Assembly (NCBI GenBank): GCA_030066685.1
Contig: JASJBF010000052.1
Coordinates: forward strand, 62,001 to 126,000
Source: Kiloniellales bacterium
GTDB lineage: Bacteria; Pseudomonadota; Alphaproteobacteria; Kiloniellales; JAKSBE01
Length of the DNA: 64,000 nucleotides
Direction: 5' to 3'
The translations under genes and the position numbers were made by a program. Below the pieces are notes generated by a model. That model was not told the DNA's origin. It saw nothing but the letters and a program-made list of their open reading frames with translations, and searched no databases. This document shows, piece after piece, positions 28,092 to 37,407 of this stretch (the first letter of the stretch is position 1; each line of letters opens with the position of its first letter).

Positions 28092-28210
28092 GGTGACTGC
28101 CCTCCAGACAAAGCGATGGCGGCTTGCATCGGCAAGGCCGCCCGTTCCCGCGTTCCGTTTTCGGCCCAGGTTCTGGCCCCTCGGACCGGCCCTGTCAACC
28201 GGAGTTGACG

Positions 28211-28327
28211 CTGGCGCGGGATGATTTGAAGCCGAGCGGACTTCAAACCTGAATATTATTACATTTCAATATTTTAGAGTAAGATTCAGATAAGAAGTGC
28301 CTTCAACCTCATATCATCGTCCTCTAG
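28211..28327 (+). mobile_element. 117-bp twin-hairpin element, decayed copy D
   Basis: This copy is still exactly 117 bp, but its left end reads CTGG and its centre has drifted to AT-rich sequence (GAATATTATTACATTTCAAT). The outer arms GCGGGATGATTTGAAG and the right CTCATATCATCG are recognisable. The right CTAG (28324-28327) contains the xerD stop codon. Confidence 0.75.
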
Positions 28328-29268
28328 CGCCACCGGGCCAGGGGATGGTGGTCCCGGACCAGGCTCTTGAGCCGCTCGTTGAGCACGTGAGTGTAAATCT
28401 GGGTGGTCGATATATCGGCGTGGCCCAGCATCTGCTGCAGGGCCCTGAGGTCGGCGCCGTGGTCCAGCAGGTGGGTGGCGAAGGCGTGGCGCAGCACGTG
28501 GGGGGAGACCTTGTTGCGCGGGATCCCGGCCTCCACCGCCAGTTCCTTGAGAAGCTGCCCGACCCGCTGCCGGGTCAGGTGCCCGTCACGGCCGCCCGAA
28601 GGAAAGAGCCAGGGCGAGTCCGCTTTATCCGGCAGGAAGTGCCGGCGCTGTGGCAGGTAGGCGGCGACCGCGGCCCGGGCCGGCTCGCCCAGCGGTACCA
28701 GGCGCTCCCGGCCGCCCTTGCCGCGCACGAAGATCACCCGGGGATCGCGGCGCACCGCCGCCAGCGGCAGCGAGACCAGCTCCGAGACCCGGAGGCCGCT
28801 GGCGTAGAGCAGCTCCAGCAGCGCCAGGAGCCGCAGGGCTTCGGGACCCCTTCGGGCCCGAGCCGCGGCCAAGAGGGCGTCGACCTCGGCCTCGCTCAGG
28901 ACCTTGGGCAGGCGCCGGCCCTGGCGCGGGCTGTCCAGGGCGGCCGCAGGATCGTCGCCGCGAAAGCCCTCGGCGTAGAGGAACTTGTGGAACTGGCGCA
29001 GGGTCGAGAGGCGCCGGGCCGCGGTGCGCGGCGACAGCCCGCGGCGGCCCAGGCTCGCCATGTAGGCGCGCAGGTCCGCGCCGCGGGCGGCGGCCACACC
29101 GCGCCCGCCCCCGGGCCCGCTCAGGAAGTCGGCGAAGTCGGCGAGATCGCGCAGATAGGCGGCCAGGGTGTTGGGCCGAGCGTCGCGCTCGGCGACCAGC
29201 ATCTCCAGGAAGGCTTCGACCTGCCGGTCGACGGCCCGGTCCTTGCCGGCCGGTCCCCGAGCGGCCAC
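28324..29268 (-). CDS. xerD: site-specific tyrosine recombinase XerD
   Basis: The 314-residue protein is taken from a GTG six bases after the upstream gene's stop, suggesting coupling. It has an N-terminal SAM-like domain (residues ~17-100, [19 protein letters not shown]) and a catalytic domain with the full tyrosine-recombinase set: Arg in SGLRVSEL, Lys in [23 protein letters not shown] with nucleophilic Tyr. It resolves chromosome dimers with XerC at dif. The last codons CGC TAG use the CTAG of repeat copy D. Nothing nearby suggests an integrative element, so a chromosomal XerD is the natural reading. Confidence 0.9.
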   Translation of the reverse strand: MAARGPAGKDRAVDRQVEAFLEMLVAERDARPNTLAAYLRDLADFADFLSGPGGGRGVAAARGADLRAYMASLGRRGLSPRTAARRLSTLRQFHKFLYAEGFRGDDPAAALDSPRQGRRLPKVLSEAEVDALLAAARARRGPEALRLLALLELLYASGLRVSELVSLPLAAVRRDPRVIFVRGKGGRERLVPLGEPARAAVAAYLPQRRHFLPDKADSPWLFPSGGRDGHLTRQRVGQLLKELAVEAGIPRNKVSPHVLRHAFATHLLDHGADLRALQQMLGHADISTTQIYTHVLNERLKSLVRDHHPLARWR

Positions 29269-29273
29269 GCGGA

Positions 29274-31142
29274 TCAGACGCCGCGGGCCAGCGCCGCCTC
29301 GATGGCCAGCAGGCGGGCCTCGCGCTCCAGGCCGACGTTGCTGAGCGCGGTCAGCACCCGCTCCAGGGCCAGCAGATGGCTGCCGCCCGGTCCGGCCTGG
29401 CCGAGCACCAGGAGCGAGAGCAGCACGGTCTCGCCCAGGCGTCCGCTGCCGCTCGCGCCCTCCAGGGCAAAGAGGACCGAGGCGTCGGGCACCGCGGTCG
29501 CCGTCTCGTCGGTGCTGGCGGCGATCTCGGACCAGTCGAGCGGCCCGCCGCCGCCCAAGGCGCGCAGGGTGATCTGCAGCAGTGCCACCCGCGAGGAAAG
29601 CGCCGAGGGGTCTTCGTTCTGGTTGGCCGAGATCCAGGCGTTCAGGTCGCCGTCCCAGGGCACGCTGGGCAGCCCGGCGAGCCGGGCATAGGGCCAGAGT
29701 GTGGTCACCGCGGCGGCCGCGGTCGGGATGGTCATGGCCTCCTGGCGGGCCAGGCCCATCCAGGCCTCGGCCTGCTGGAAGCGGCCGAGGGCGAAGAGCG
29801 CCTGGCCGGCGGTGCTGGTGAAGTCGGAAAGTTCGGGCGCCGGCTGCAGGATCAGCAGGATCGGCTCGTAGAGTCGCGCCACCGCGAGGTAGTCCTGCGG
29901 CGAGGGCGCGGCGTCCAGGGCCGCCGCGATCATGTCCGCCTGGTCCTCGGGCGCCGCCGCGTCGGCCATGGCGGCCTGGTAGCGCAGCGCGCGGGCCCGG
30001 CTGCCCTCCCATTCCAAGGCGCGGCTGCGGAAGGCGGCCAGATCCGCTTCGGCGATCTCGACCTGGCTGTAGAGCCGTCCAAGGTCCGCCGCCGGCAGGA
30101 CCCCCAGGGCGACCGCCTCCTCGGCGACCTCGATCCGCCGCTCGAGGGACAGGTCGGGGCTGCGGGCCATGGCGAAAAGCATGCCCGGATGAATCTCCTG
30201 GGCCGTCTCGTCGGCTAGGGAGGCGTCCAGGCGCTGCAGGATCGACAGCTCGAAGACCGAGGGATTGCCGATCACCGGAATATCCGAGGCTCCGCCGGAG
30301 GCGGCCTCCGCCAGGGCGATGAAGCTGTCATCGTCGCCGCTGGACTGCTCGCGCAGCAGGCCGACGCCAAGCGCCGCGCCGGCCATCTCGCCGGCATGGA
30401 TCTGGCAGAACACGAGGGCCTTCTGCCAATAGAGGCTCTGTTCACCCTGGCCGACGACGTTGCGCACCGAGCGGCAGGCCTGGTCGGCGTTTCCGGCCAG
30501 CAGGTAGGCCTCGACCCGCGCCCGCTGGATCGACTCGTCGGCGTTGCGCTCCGGGACCACGCGCAGCAGTTCCTCCAGGCCCTCGATCTGGCCCAGGGCC
30601 GCCAAGTGCTCGATGCGCAGCTTCAGGAGGCTGTCGCCTTGACCCCCGACCTGGCCCGCCGGGGGAACCGCCGCCGAGAGCAGAAGGCGGCTGGCCAGTT
30701 CGCGCAGCGATGGCGAATCGATCTGATCCGAAAGCCGTGCCATGAAGCGCAGCACGACATGGCGTTTGGAGCCGCGCCACATGTCGCTGCCGAAGCCCCC
30801 ATTGCCGGAGTCCAGCGTTCCTACGGCTTCGAGATCGATGGTCCCGAGACGGTTGACCTCGATCTCGCTAGAGGGCGCCGGCGGCTCGGCGGGGTCCAGC
30901 CGCGGGCCGCCGGTCAGGGGCTCGGGCTGCAGGATCTTGGTCGCATCCTCGGGGCGAAGCCCCGCGCTCTCGTCGGGCAGCAAGTTGAGCGGCCGGCTGA
31001 AGGCCGTGGGCGCCTGCTCGCCGTCCTCGGCCGACGGGCCCTGGGCGGCGCCCATCGAGGGGACGACCAGAACCGTCAGGCAGCCGAGGGCAGCCGCAAG
31101 CGCGGACCGCGCGAACAAGGTGTCAGCGCGGGAAACGATCAT
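29274..31142 (-). CDS. secreted alpha-helical repeat protein, conserved hypothetical
   Basis: The 622-residue protein has an N-terminal signal (AALGCLTVLVVPSMGAAQG), a proline-rich linker, and then helical hairpins throughout (for example GQIEGLEELLRVVPERNADE, LLAGNADQACRSVRNVV, ALFALGRFQQAEAWMGLARQ). This suggests a periplasmic alpha-solenoid. No enzyme motif is visible. The gene lies between xerD and the divergent aroK, a position where alphaproteobacteria often carry an uncharacterised exported protein. Its start overlaps the end of a small membrane-protein gene by 20 bp. Confidence 0.82.
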   Translation of the reverse strand: MIVSRADTLFARSALAAALGCLTVLVVPSMGAAQGPSAEDGEQAPTAFSRPLNLLPDESAGLRPEDATKILQPEPLTGGPRLDPAEPPAPSSEIEVNRLGTIDLEAVGTLDSGNGGFGSDMWRGSKRHVVLRFMARLSDQIDSPSLRELASRLLLSAAVPPAGQVGGQGDSLLKLRIEHLAALGQIEGLEELLRVVPERNADESIQRARVEAYLLAGNADQACRSVRNVVGQGEQSLYWQKALVFCQIHAGEMAGAALGVGLLREQSSGDDDSFIALAEAASGGASDIPVIGNPSVFELSILQRLDASLADETAQEIHPGMLFAMARSPDLSLERRIEVAEEAVALGVLPAADLGRLYSQVEIAEADLAAFRSRALEWEGSRARALRYQAAMADAAAPEDQADMIAAALDAAPSPQDYLAVARLYEPILLILQPAPELSDFTSTAGQALFALGRFQQAEAWMGLARQEAMTIPTAAAAVTTLWPYARLAGLPSVPWDGDLNAWISANQNEDPSALSSRVALLQITLRALGGGGPLDWSEIAASTDETATAVPDASVLFALEGASGSGRLGETVLLSLLVLGQAGPGGSHLLALERVLTALSNVGLEREARLLAIEAALARGV

Positions 31143-31260
31143 CCGGTATGACCTTTTCCACCAGTGTCGTCGGCGCCGGAATTTCCCAGGTCATGAGAAA
31201 GCCGCCGCCGATGACCACCACCGCGACAACCAAGGTCACCGCAATTACCGATTTTGACAT
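31123..31260 (-). CDS. 45-residue single-pass membrane protein
   Basis: The frame MSKSVIAVTLVVAVVVIGGG continues to IPAPTTLVEKVIPDDRFPR. One transmembrane helix spans residues ~4-23 and is followed by a short soluble tail. A GCGGGGG stretch precedes the ATG. It overlaps the start of the exported-repeat-protein gene by 20 bp, implying coupled translation, and faces aroK. The tail motif VEKVIPDDRF looks conserved rather than random. Function is unknown. Confidence 0.65.
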   Translation of the reverse strand: MSKSVIAVTLVVAVVVIGGGFLMTWEIPAPTTLVEKVIPDDRFPR

Positions 31261-31484
31261 CGACCCCCGCGCTCTTGCCACAATTCTCGAGGAAACCACT
31301 CCAGGAACGGCGACCCGCCTGAACCCCGCCCTGTCCGCCGGCCTCTGGCGACACGGGCTTGCGTGGTCCCGACGCCAGTATGCTAGGTTTCGACTATGGC
31401 CAATTTGCGGCAGTTTATCGGCGCTTCGAATCCGGCGCAACGGGGCGCCCGGGCCGGTCTCGCCGCCGCTCGGCGGGCGGCGTG

Positions 31485-32075
31485 ATGCCGGACTCTGGCG
31501 ACATCCAGAACGACTCGGCGACGGATCGCACGGTCGTGCTGGTCGGGTTGATGGGCGCCGGCAAGTCCTGCATCGGCCGGCGCCTGGCGGCCCGCCTCGG
31601 CCTGCCGTTCCGGGATGCGGACGCCGAGATCGAGCGCGCCGCCGGTTGCAGCATCGAGGACATCTTTGAGCTGCACGGCGAGGCCGCCTTCCGGGAGGGC
31701 GAAAACCGGGTCATCTGCCGCCTGCTGGCGGGCAACCCGCACGTGCTTGCGACCGGCGGCGGTGCCTTCATGAATCCCGAGACCCGCGCCGCAATCGCCG
31801 CGCGGGCGGTCTCGGTCTGGCTGCGCGCCGACCTGGACCTGATGCTGAAGCGTACCGGCCGGCGCAACAACCGGCCCCTGCTCAAGCGCGGCGATCCCCG
31901 GAAGATCCTGTCCGACCTTATGGCCCAGCGCTACCCGGTCTACGCCGCCGCCGATCTCGTCGTCGACAGCGTCGATGGCCCGCCCGAGATCACGGTCGAG
32001 CGGGTTCTCGCGGCGCTCCGCGCACGCGCGCCGTCGTCGAAGGCCGCCACCAGCGCCGAAGGTGCGGAGGCATGA
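31485..32075 (+). CDS. aroK: shikimate kinase
   Basis: The 196-residue protein is taken from the ATG at 31485; a longer upstream reading is arginine-rich and unlikely. The P-loop is GLMGAGKS. Shikimate-binding elements are FRDADAEIE (Asp), FREGENRV (Arg) and TGGGAF, and the lid is RTGRRNNRPLL. It phosphorylates shikimate in the chorismate pathway. The stop overlaps the aroB start (ATGA), the usual aroK-aroB operon. Confidence 0.95.
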   Translation: MPDSGDIQNDSATDRTVVLVGLMGAGKSCIGRRLAARLGLPFRDADAEIERAAGCSIEDIFELHGEAAFREGENRVICRLLAGNPHVLATGGGAFMNPETRAAIAARAVSVWLRADLDLMLKRTGRRNNRPLLKRGDPRKILSDLMAQRYPVYAAADLVVDSVDGPPEITVERVLAALRARAPSSKAATSAEGAEA

Positions 32076-33187
32076 GCCGGGTCGAGAGCCTGACGGTGGA
32101 ACTCGGCGCGCGCGCCTACGAGATCCTGGTCGGCGACGGCCTGCTCGCCGAGGCCGGCGCGCGGATCGCCGCGGCCCTGCCCGGGCGCCGGCTGGTTGTG
32201 GTCACCGACGAGACGGTCGCCGAGCTGCACCTGCCGACCCTCTCCGGCTCACTCGCCGCCGCCGGACTGGACGGCCCGGCGGTCGTCCTACCGCCGGGCG
32301 AGGCGACCAAGGACTTCGGCCATCTGCAGGACCTGACCGAGAGGCTGCTCGACGCCGGGGTGGACCGGAACAGCGTGGTGGTCGCCTTCGGCGGCGGGGT
32401 GATCGGCGACCTGGCCGGCCTGGCCGCGGCCCTGACCCTGCGCGGCCTGGACTTCGTGCAGGTCCCGACGACCCTGCTGGCCCAGGTCGACAGCTCGGTC
32501 GGCGGCAAGACCGGCATCAACACCCGCCAGGGCAAGAACCTGGTCGGCGCCTTCCACCAGCCGCGCCTGGTGCTGGCCGACATCGCTACGCTCTCGACTC
32601 TGCCGAAGCGCGAGCTGCTGGCCGGCTACGCCGAGGTGGTCAAGTACGGCCTGGTCGCCGACCCCGGCTTCTTCGCCTGGCTCGAGGCCGAGGGTGCCGG
32701 CCTGGTCGCCGGCGACACCGGCGCCCGGCGCCGCGCGGTCTTGACCGCCTGCGCCGCCAAGGCGGCCATCGTCGCCGACGACGAGCGCGAGCGGGGACGG
32801 CGGGCGCTGCTCAACCTCGGCCACACCTTCGGCCATGCCCTGGAGGCCGAGGTCGGCTACGGCGGCGGCCTGCTGCACGGCGAGGCGGTCGCCATCGGCA
32901 TGGTCCTGGCCTTCGATCTTTCGGTGCGGCTGGGGCTTTGCCCGGCCGAGGACGCCGCCCGGGTCCGGCGCCACCTGGCGTCGCTCGGCCTGCCGACCGG
33001 GCTCGAGCGCCTGCCGGAGGCCGCGCGCGACCCGGACAGCCTCCTGCGCCACATGGCGCACGACAAGAAGGTGCAGGACGGACGCATCACCTTCGTCCTG
33101 CAGCGCGGCATCGGCCGGGCCTTCCTGGCCCGGGAGGTCGATCCGGCGGCCGTGCGCGAGCTGCTGAGCCACGCCGTGGCGGCATGA
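32072..33187 (+). CDS. aroB: 3-dehydroquinate synthase
   Basis: The 371-residue protein matches AroB in length. NAD-binding motifs are VVLPPGEATKDF and FGGGVIGDLAGLAA; the DSSVGGKTGIN loop is intact. The zinc ligands are Glu in GYAEVVKYG, His in LNLGHTFGHALE and His in LLHGEAVAIGM. It converts DAHP to 3-dehydroquinate, the second step of the shikimate pathway. It is translationally coupled to aroK. Confidence 0.96.
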   Translation: MSRVESLTVELGARAYEILVGDGLLAEAGARIAAALPGRRLVVVTDETVAELHLPTLSGSLAAAGLDGPAVVLPPGEATKDFGHLQDLTERLLDAGVDRNSVVVAFGGGVIGDLAGLAAALTLRGLDFVQVPTTLLAQVDSSVGGKTGINTRQGKNLVGAFHQPRLVLADIATLSTLPKRELLAGYAEVVKYGLVADPGFFAWLEAEGAGLVAGDTGARRRAVLTACAAKAAIVADDERERGRRALLNLGHTFGHALEAEVGYGGGLLHGEAVAIGMVLAFDLSVRLGLCPAEDAARVRRHLASLGLPTGLERLPEAARDPDSLLRHMAHDKKVQDGRITFVLQRGIGRAFLAREVDPAAVRELLSHAVAA

Positions 33188-33301
33188 GAAGACCGGGGGT
33201 GCGCCGACGGCCCATGTCCATTCGGCCTGCGGCATCCGAAGCGATGCCAAGCGAGATTCCACACGTGATCCCATCAACAGCGTAGCTGCGATCCTGAAAC
33301 C

Positions 33302-34618
33302 ATGGACCAGGGACTCCTTCTCCCGACCCTCGCCATCGTCGTCCTGCTCTTCCTCTCCGCGTTCTTCTCCGGCTCCGAGACCGCCTTGACCGGGTCGTCG
33401 CGGGCGCGGATCCACGTGCTGTCCCGCGAGGGCAACCGTCGGGCGCGTCTCGTCGACCGGCTCTGGGAGCGCAAGGACCGACTGATCGGCGCCATCCTAC
33501 TGGGCAACAACCTGGTCAACATCCTGGCCTCGGCCCTGGCGACCAGCGTGCTGATCCGGCTCTTCGGCGACGCCGGCGTGGCCTACGCGACCCTGGTCAT
33601 GACCCTGATGGTGCTGATCTTCGCCGAGGTCCTGCCCAAGACCTACGCCATCCACAACGCCGACAAGATGGCCCTGGCGATCGCACCGCCACTGCGACTC
33701 GTGGTCGCTCTGCTGGCGCCGGTCACCCAGCTGATTCACCTGATCGTCCGGGGCACCCTCCGGGTCTTCGGCCTGCGCCTCGATCCCGGCATCAGCAACC
33801 GCCTGGCCGAAGAAGAGCTGCGCGGCGCCATCGAGCTCTTCGTCGCCGACCAGGAGGAGGTCCGCCAGGAGCGCGCGATGCTGCACTCGATCCTCGACCT
33901 CAGCGAGGTCGAGGTCTCCGAGATCATGACCCACCGCAGCAAAGTCGAGACCGTCGATATCGGCCAGAGCCAGTCCAAGATCATGGAGGCCGTGCTGTCC
34001 AGCCCGCATACGCGCCTGCCGCTCTGGCGGGACGATCCCGACAACATCGTGGGCGTCCTCCATGCCAAGCAGCTCTTCCGGGCCCTGCACGAGAAGCCGA
34101 AGGCGGCCGGCGAGGTCGACGTCGCGGGCATCGCGAGCCCGCCCTGGTTCATTCCCGAGGGCACCAACCTCCTGGCCCAGCTCCAGGCCTTCCGGGCCCG
34201 GCGCGAGCACTTCGCGATCGTCGTCGACGAGTACGGCGAGGTCCTGGGCGTGGTCACTCTGGAAGACATCCTGGAGGAGATCGTCGGCGAGATCACCGAC
34301 GAGTACGATATCCAGATCGAGGGCGTCCGCCCGGCCAAGGACGGCGGGATCGTGGTCGACGGCGACGTCACGATCCGCGACCTGAACCGGCAGTTCGACT
34401 GGCAGCTGCCCGACGAGGAGGCCTCGACCATCGCCGGCCTGGTGCTGCACGAAGCCCGGACCATCCCCAACGTCGGCCAGGTCTTCGTGTTCCACCAGAA
34501 GCGCTTCGAGGTGCTCGGCCGCAAGCGCAACCAGATCACCTCGATCCGGATCACCCAGCTGGGCCCGCAGCCCGCGAAGGCCACGCCGAAGAAGGACCGC
34601 GCGGCCGGGAGCGCTTGA
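33302..34618 (+). CDS. CorC/HlyC-family (CNNM-like) ion transporter
   Basis: The 438-residue protein has a DUF21/CNNM membrane domain with about four hydrophobic segments (residues 1-200, starting FLSAFFSGSETALTGSSRARI). It is followed by a pair of CBS domains (IMTHRSKVETVDI, FAIVVDEYGEVLGVVTLEDI) and a C-terminal CorC_HlyC domain. Relatives are magnesium or cobalt efflux and tolerance factors. Here it follows aroKB by 114 bp and may share their transcript. The ion is not determined. Confidence 0.88.
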   Translation: MDQGLLLPTLAIVVLLFLSAFFSGSETALTGSSRARIHVLSREGNRRARLVDRLWERKDRLIGAILLGNNLVNILASALATSVLIRLFGDAGVAYATLVMTLMVLIFAEVLPKTYAIHNADKMALAIAPPLRLVVALLAPVTQLIHLIVRGTLRVFGLRLDPGISNRLAEEELRGAIELFVADQEEVRQERAMLHSILDLSEVEVSEIMTHRSKVETVDIGQSQSKIMEAVLSSPHTRLPLWRDDPDNIVGVLHAKQLFRALHEKPKAAGEVDVAGIASPPWFIPEGTNLLAQLQAFRARREHFAIVVDEYGEVLGVVTLEDILEEIVGEITDEYDIQIEGVRPAKDGGIVVDGDVTIRDLNRQFDWQLPDEEASTIAGLVLHEARTIPNVGQVFVFHQKRFEVLGRKRNQITSIRITQLGPQPAKATPKKDRAAGSA

Positions 34619-34681
34619 CCGCCGAAGGCCGCCGCCTATAGTCGGCGGTTCTTCGCAGTCGCAAAAAACAGCGAGCCCGCC

Positions 34682-35230
34682 ATGCCTCTGCCCCCTCCGG
34701 TCGAACGCGAGCAACAGCATTCGCGACAGTACGATTTCCGCGGCTATCGGCGGGCCGACGGCCTCTGGGACGTCGAGGGCCACCTGACCGACACCAAGAC
34801 CTACGGCTTCGACAACGACCACCGGGGCCGAATCGAGGCCGGCGAGCCGATCCACAACATGTGGATCCGCCTGACCATCGACGAAGAGCTGTTGATCCAC
34901 GACATCGAGGCGGTGACCGACGACGGGCCCTATGCCATCTGCCCGGCGATCACGCCGAACTTCAAGAAGATCGTCGGCGAGCGGATCGGCGCCGGCTGGC
35001 GCCAACGGGTCCGGGCCCGGCTCGGCGGGACCGAAGGCTGCACCCACCTGGTCGAGATGCTGGGCGCCATGGCCACGGTGGCCTTCCAGACCCTCTACCC
35101 GACCCTGGCCCGCAAGGCGGCCAAGAACCCCAGCGCGAAGCGCCCGGGCCTGATCGATTCCTGCCACGCCTATGCCAGCGACGGCCCGATCGTCAAGAAA
35201 GCCTGGCCGGCCTTCTACACCGGGGAATAG
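34682..35230 (+). CDS. DUF2889-domain protein
   Basis: The 182-residue protein belongs to the DUF2889 family: RQYDFRGYRRADGLWDVEGH, DTKTYGF, HNMWIRLTIDEELLIHDIEA, GCTHLVEMLGAMATVAFQTL. No activity is established for the family; some members lie near aromatic or thioester metabolism genes. It is soluble, without signal peptide. It stands alone between the CorC-type gene and bolA. Confidence 0.82.
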   Translation: MPLPPPVEREQQHSRQYDFRGYRRADGLWDVEGHLTDTKTYGFDNDHRGRIEAGEPIHNMWIRLTIDEELLIHDIEAVTDDGPYAICPAITPNFKKIVGERIGAGWRQRVRARLGGTEGCTHLVEMLGAMATVAFQTLYPTLARKAAKNPSAKRPGLIDSCHAYASDGPIVKKAWPAFYTGE

Positions 35231-35335
35231 CCGCCCCAGCCGCGTGCGGCCAACAAGACTTCGTTAAGCCGGCTGCGCAGAGAATCGGGGATGTCGCGCG
35301 CCCCGAAAGCAGCCATTTCAAACAGGAAGACCGAC

Positions 35336-35614
35336 TCAGCCCGCTTCGGCCTCTTCCGGGGTCAGGGTCTTGAGCTGCAGGGCGTGGACCCGCTCTTCCA
35401 GCTCCTCGGCGAGGATCTCGTAGACCAGGCGCTGGCGTGCGACGCGCGACTGGCCCTCGAAGGCGCCCGAGACGACCAGGACGTTGAAGTGGGTCTCGCC
35501 GCCCGGCGACCAGCCCGCGTGGCCCTGATGCTTGGCCGAATCGTCGACGATCTCCAAGCGCGTCGGTGCGAGCCGCTGGGTCAGCTTGGTCTCGATTCTC
35601 CTGGCCATCTCCAT
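35336..35614 (-). CDS. bolA: BolA-family protein
   Basis: The 92-residue protein has the BolA fold: IETKLTQRLAPTRLEIVDDS, HFNVLVVSGAFEGQSRVARQ, RLVYEILAEEL. BolA proteins bind [2Fe-2S] clusters with monothiol glutaredoxins and influence iron and envelope regulation. The conserved His in KHQGHAGW-like sequence and ETHFNV are present. It is divergent from the J-domain gene, with cobS-cobT next, a gene order common in alphaproteobacteria. Confidence 0.9.
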   Translation of the reverse strand: MEMARRIETKLTQRLAPTRLEIVDDSAKHQGHAGWSPGGETHFNVLVVSGAFEGQSRVARQRLVYEILAEELEERVHALQLKTLTPEEAEAG

Positions 35615-35756
35615 GCCGGTCGTCCCTCCGCGCTCTGCCGTCCTGGCCGCATACCTGGGGATCGGGAGGCCGGCCTGTCAAGCGGGCAGCGCGCAAAGCG
35701 CCCGCAGCGGGCCCCGATCCCTTGCCTGCCAAACGGCGCCCAACCATAATCGATCC

Positions 35757-36308
35757 ATGGCCAGGCCGACCCCAGACGCCGTCAACGAGCCCTTCAAGCG
35801 CCCCCGGCAGTACGAGCGCGGCTGCGCCCAGCCGGGCTGCGCCGAGGAAGGCCTCTACCCGGCGCCGCTGTCGCGCGACCGGCTGCGCGAGTACAAGTGG
35901 TTCTGCCTGGAGCACATCCGCGAGTACAACAAGGCCTGGGACTTCTTCGCCGGCATGAAGGAGGAGGAGATCGAGGCCCAGCGCCGCTTCGATACGGTCT
36001 GGAACCGCCCGAGCTGGCGGGTCGGCACGGGGCCCCGCGGCCTGGACGACATCCACGACGGCTTCGGCTTCTTCAACGGCGGCGGCGCGGAGCCGCCGCG
36101 GCCGCGGCGCCGGCCGCAGACCGAGGAGGAGCTGGCCCTGGCCGAGCTGGAGCTCCAGCCGCCGGTCGCCTTCGACGAGATCAAGGCGCGCTACATCGAG
36201 CTGGTCAAGCGCCTGCACCCGGACGCCAACGGCGGCGACCCGGAGAACGAGGAGCGGCTGAAGCGGATCAACGAGGCCTATGCCAAACTGCGCCGCCTGC
36301 ATGCGTGA
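35757..36308 (+). CDS. J-domain (DnaJ-like) protein
   Basis: The 183-residue protein starts at the ATG at 35757. A leader with two paired cysteines (RGCAQPGCAEEG) and an EHIREYNKAWDFFAGM helix precedes the C-terminal J domain (residues ~125-183). That domain has the Hsp70-stimulating HPD in KRLHPDANGGD and the family ending LKRINEAYAKLRR. It is likely a specialised co-chaperone. It lies just upstream of cobS, 84 bp apart, on the same strand. Confidence 0.87.
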   Translation: MARPTPDAVNEPFKRPRQYERGCAQPGCAEEGLYPAPLSRDRLREYKWFCLEHIREYNKAWDFFAGMKEEEIEAQRRFDTVWNRPSWRVGTGPRGLDDIHDGFGFFNGGGAEPPRPRRRPQTEEELALAELELQPPVAFDEIKARYIELVKRLHPDANGGDPENEERLKRINEAYAKLRRLHA

Positions 36309-36392
36309 ATAGCGGCTCGCCAAGACCGGCCCAAATCCCTACATTCCCCCTGAACGTAGAAGCAAGCGACTCAGTAATCCGACGGAAGATCA

Positions 36393-37394
36393 ATGGCCGC
36401 TGATAACGCCACCGCTGCTCCCATCGACAGCATGGGTGCGCCCGATATACAGGTCTCGGTGCGCCAGACCTTCGGCATCGACAGCGACATGGAGGTGCCG
36501 GCCTACAGCCAGGCCGAGGAGCACGTCCCAAACATCGACGAAGCCTACCGCTTCGACCGCGACACCACGCTCGCGATCCTGGCCGGCTTCGCCCACAACC
36601 GGCGGGTCATGATCCAGGGCTACCACGGCACCGGCAAGTCAACCCACATCGAGCAGGTCGCGGCACGCCTGAACTGGCCCTGCATCCGGATCAACCTGGA
36701 CAGCCACATCAGCCGCATCGACCTGATCGGCAAGGACGCCATTGTCCTGCAGGACGGCAAGCAGATCACCGAGTTCCGCGAGGGCCTGCTGCCCTGGGCG
36801 CTGCAGCACCCGGTCGCCCTGGTCTTCGACGAGTACGACGCCGGCCGTCCGGACGTGATGTTCGTGATCCAGCGCCTGCTGGAGGTCGAGGGCAAGCTGA
36901 CCCTCCTGGACCAGAACCGTGTGATCCGCCCGCACGACGCCTTCCGCCTCTTCTCGACGGCCAACACCGTCGGGCTGGGCGACACAACGGGCCTCTACCA
37001 CGGCACCCAGCAGATCAACCAGGGCCAGATGGACCGCTGGAACATCGTCGCGACCCTGAACTACCTGCCGCACGACGAGGAGGTCGCGATCGTCCTGGCC
37101 AAGACCCCGGCCTACGACACCACCGAGGGCCGCAAGACCATCGCGGCCATGGTCGCCCTGGCCGAGCTGACCCGCAGTGGCTTCATTAACGGCGACCTCT
37201 CCACGGTGATGAGCCCGCGCACGGTGATCACCTGGGCCGAGAACGCCGAGATCTTCAAGGACATCGGCTATGCCTTCCGCGTGACCTTCGTCAACAAGTG
37301 CGACGAGGTCGAGCGCTCGGTCGTCGCCGAGTACTACCAGCGCTGCTTCGGGACCGAGCTGGCCGACGAAGGGGCCAAGGCCCTTCTGGTCTAG
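36393..37394 (+). CDS. cobS: aerobic cobaltochelatase subunit CobS
   Basis: The 333-residue protein is an AAA+ ATPase of the MoxR/CobS type. It has Walker [10 protein letters not shown], Walker B LVFDEYD, sensor [10 protein letters not shown] and the conserved C-terminus. With CobN and CobT it inserts cobalt into hydrogenobyrinic acid diamide in the aerobic B12 pathway. CobT follows 13 bp downstream; CobN is not in the window. No cobalamin riboswitch is visible upstream. Confidence 0.96.
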   Translation: MAADNATAAPIDSMGAPDIQVSVRQTFGIDSDMEVPAYSQAEEHVPNIDEAYRFDRDTTLAILAGFAHNRRVMIQGYHGTGKSTHIEQVAARLNWPCIRINLDSHISRIDLIGKDAIVLQDGKQITEFREGLLPWALQHPVALVFDEYDAGRPDVMFVIQRLLEVEGKLTLLDQNRVIRPHDAFRLFSTANTVGLGDTTGLYHGTQQINQGQMDRWNIVATLNYLPHDEEVAIVLAKTPAYDTTEGRKTIAAMVALAELTRSGFINGDLSTVMSPRTVITWAENAEIFKDIGYAFRVTFVNKCDEVERSVVAEYYQRCFGTELADEGAKALLV

Positions 37395-37407
37395 GGGAGC
37401 CTGCGCG

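Noticed and set aside
28324-29268. XerD-like recombinase as part of an integrative element
   Set aside because: It has XerD length and motifs, is coupled to a conserved chromosomal neighbour, and there are no att-like direct repeats, tRNA or cargo genes around it.
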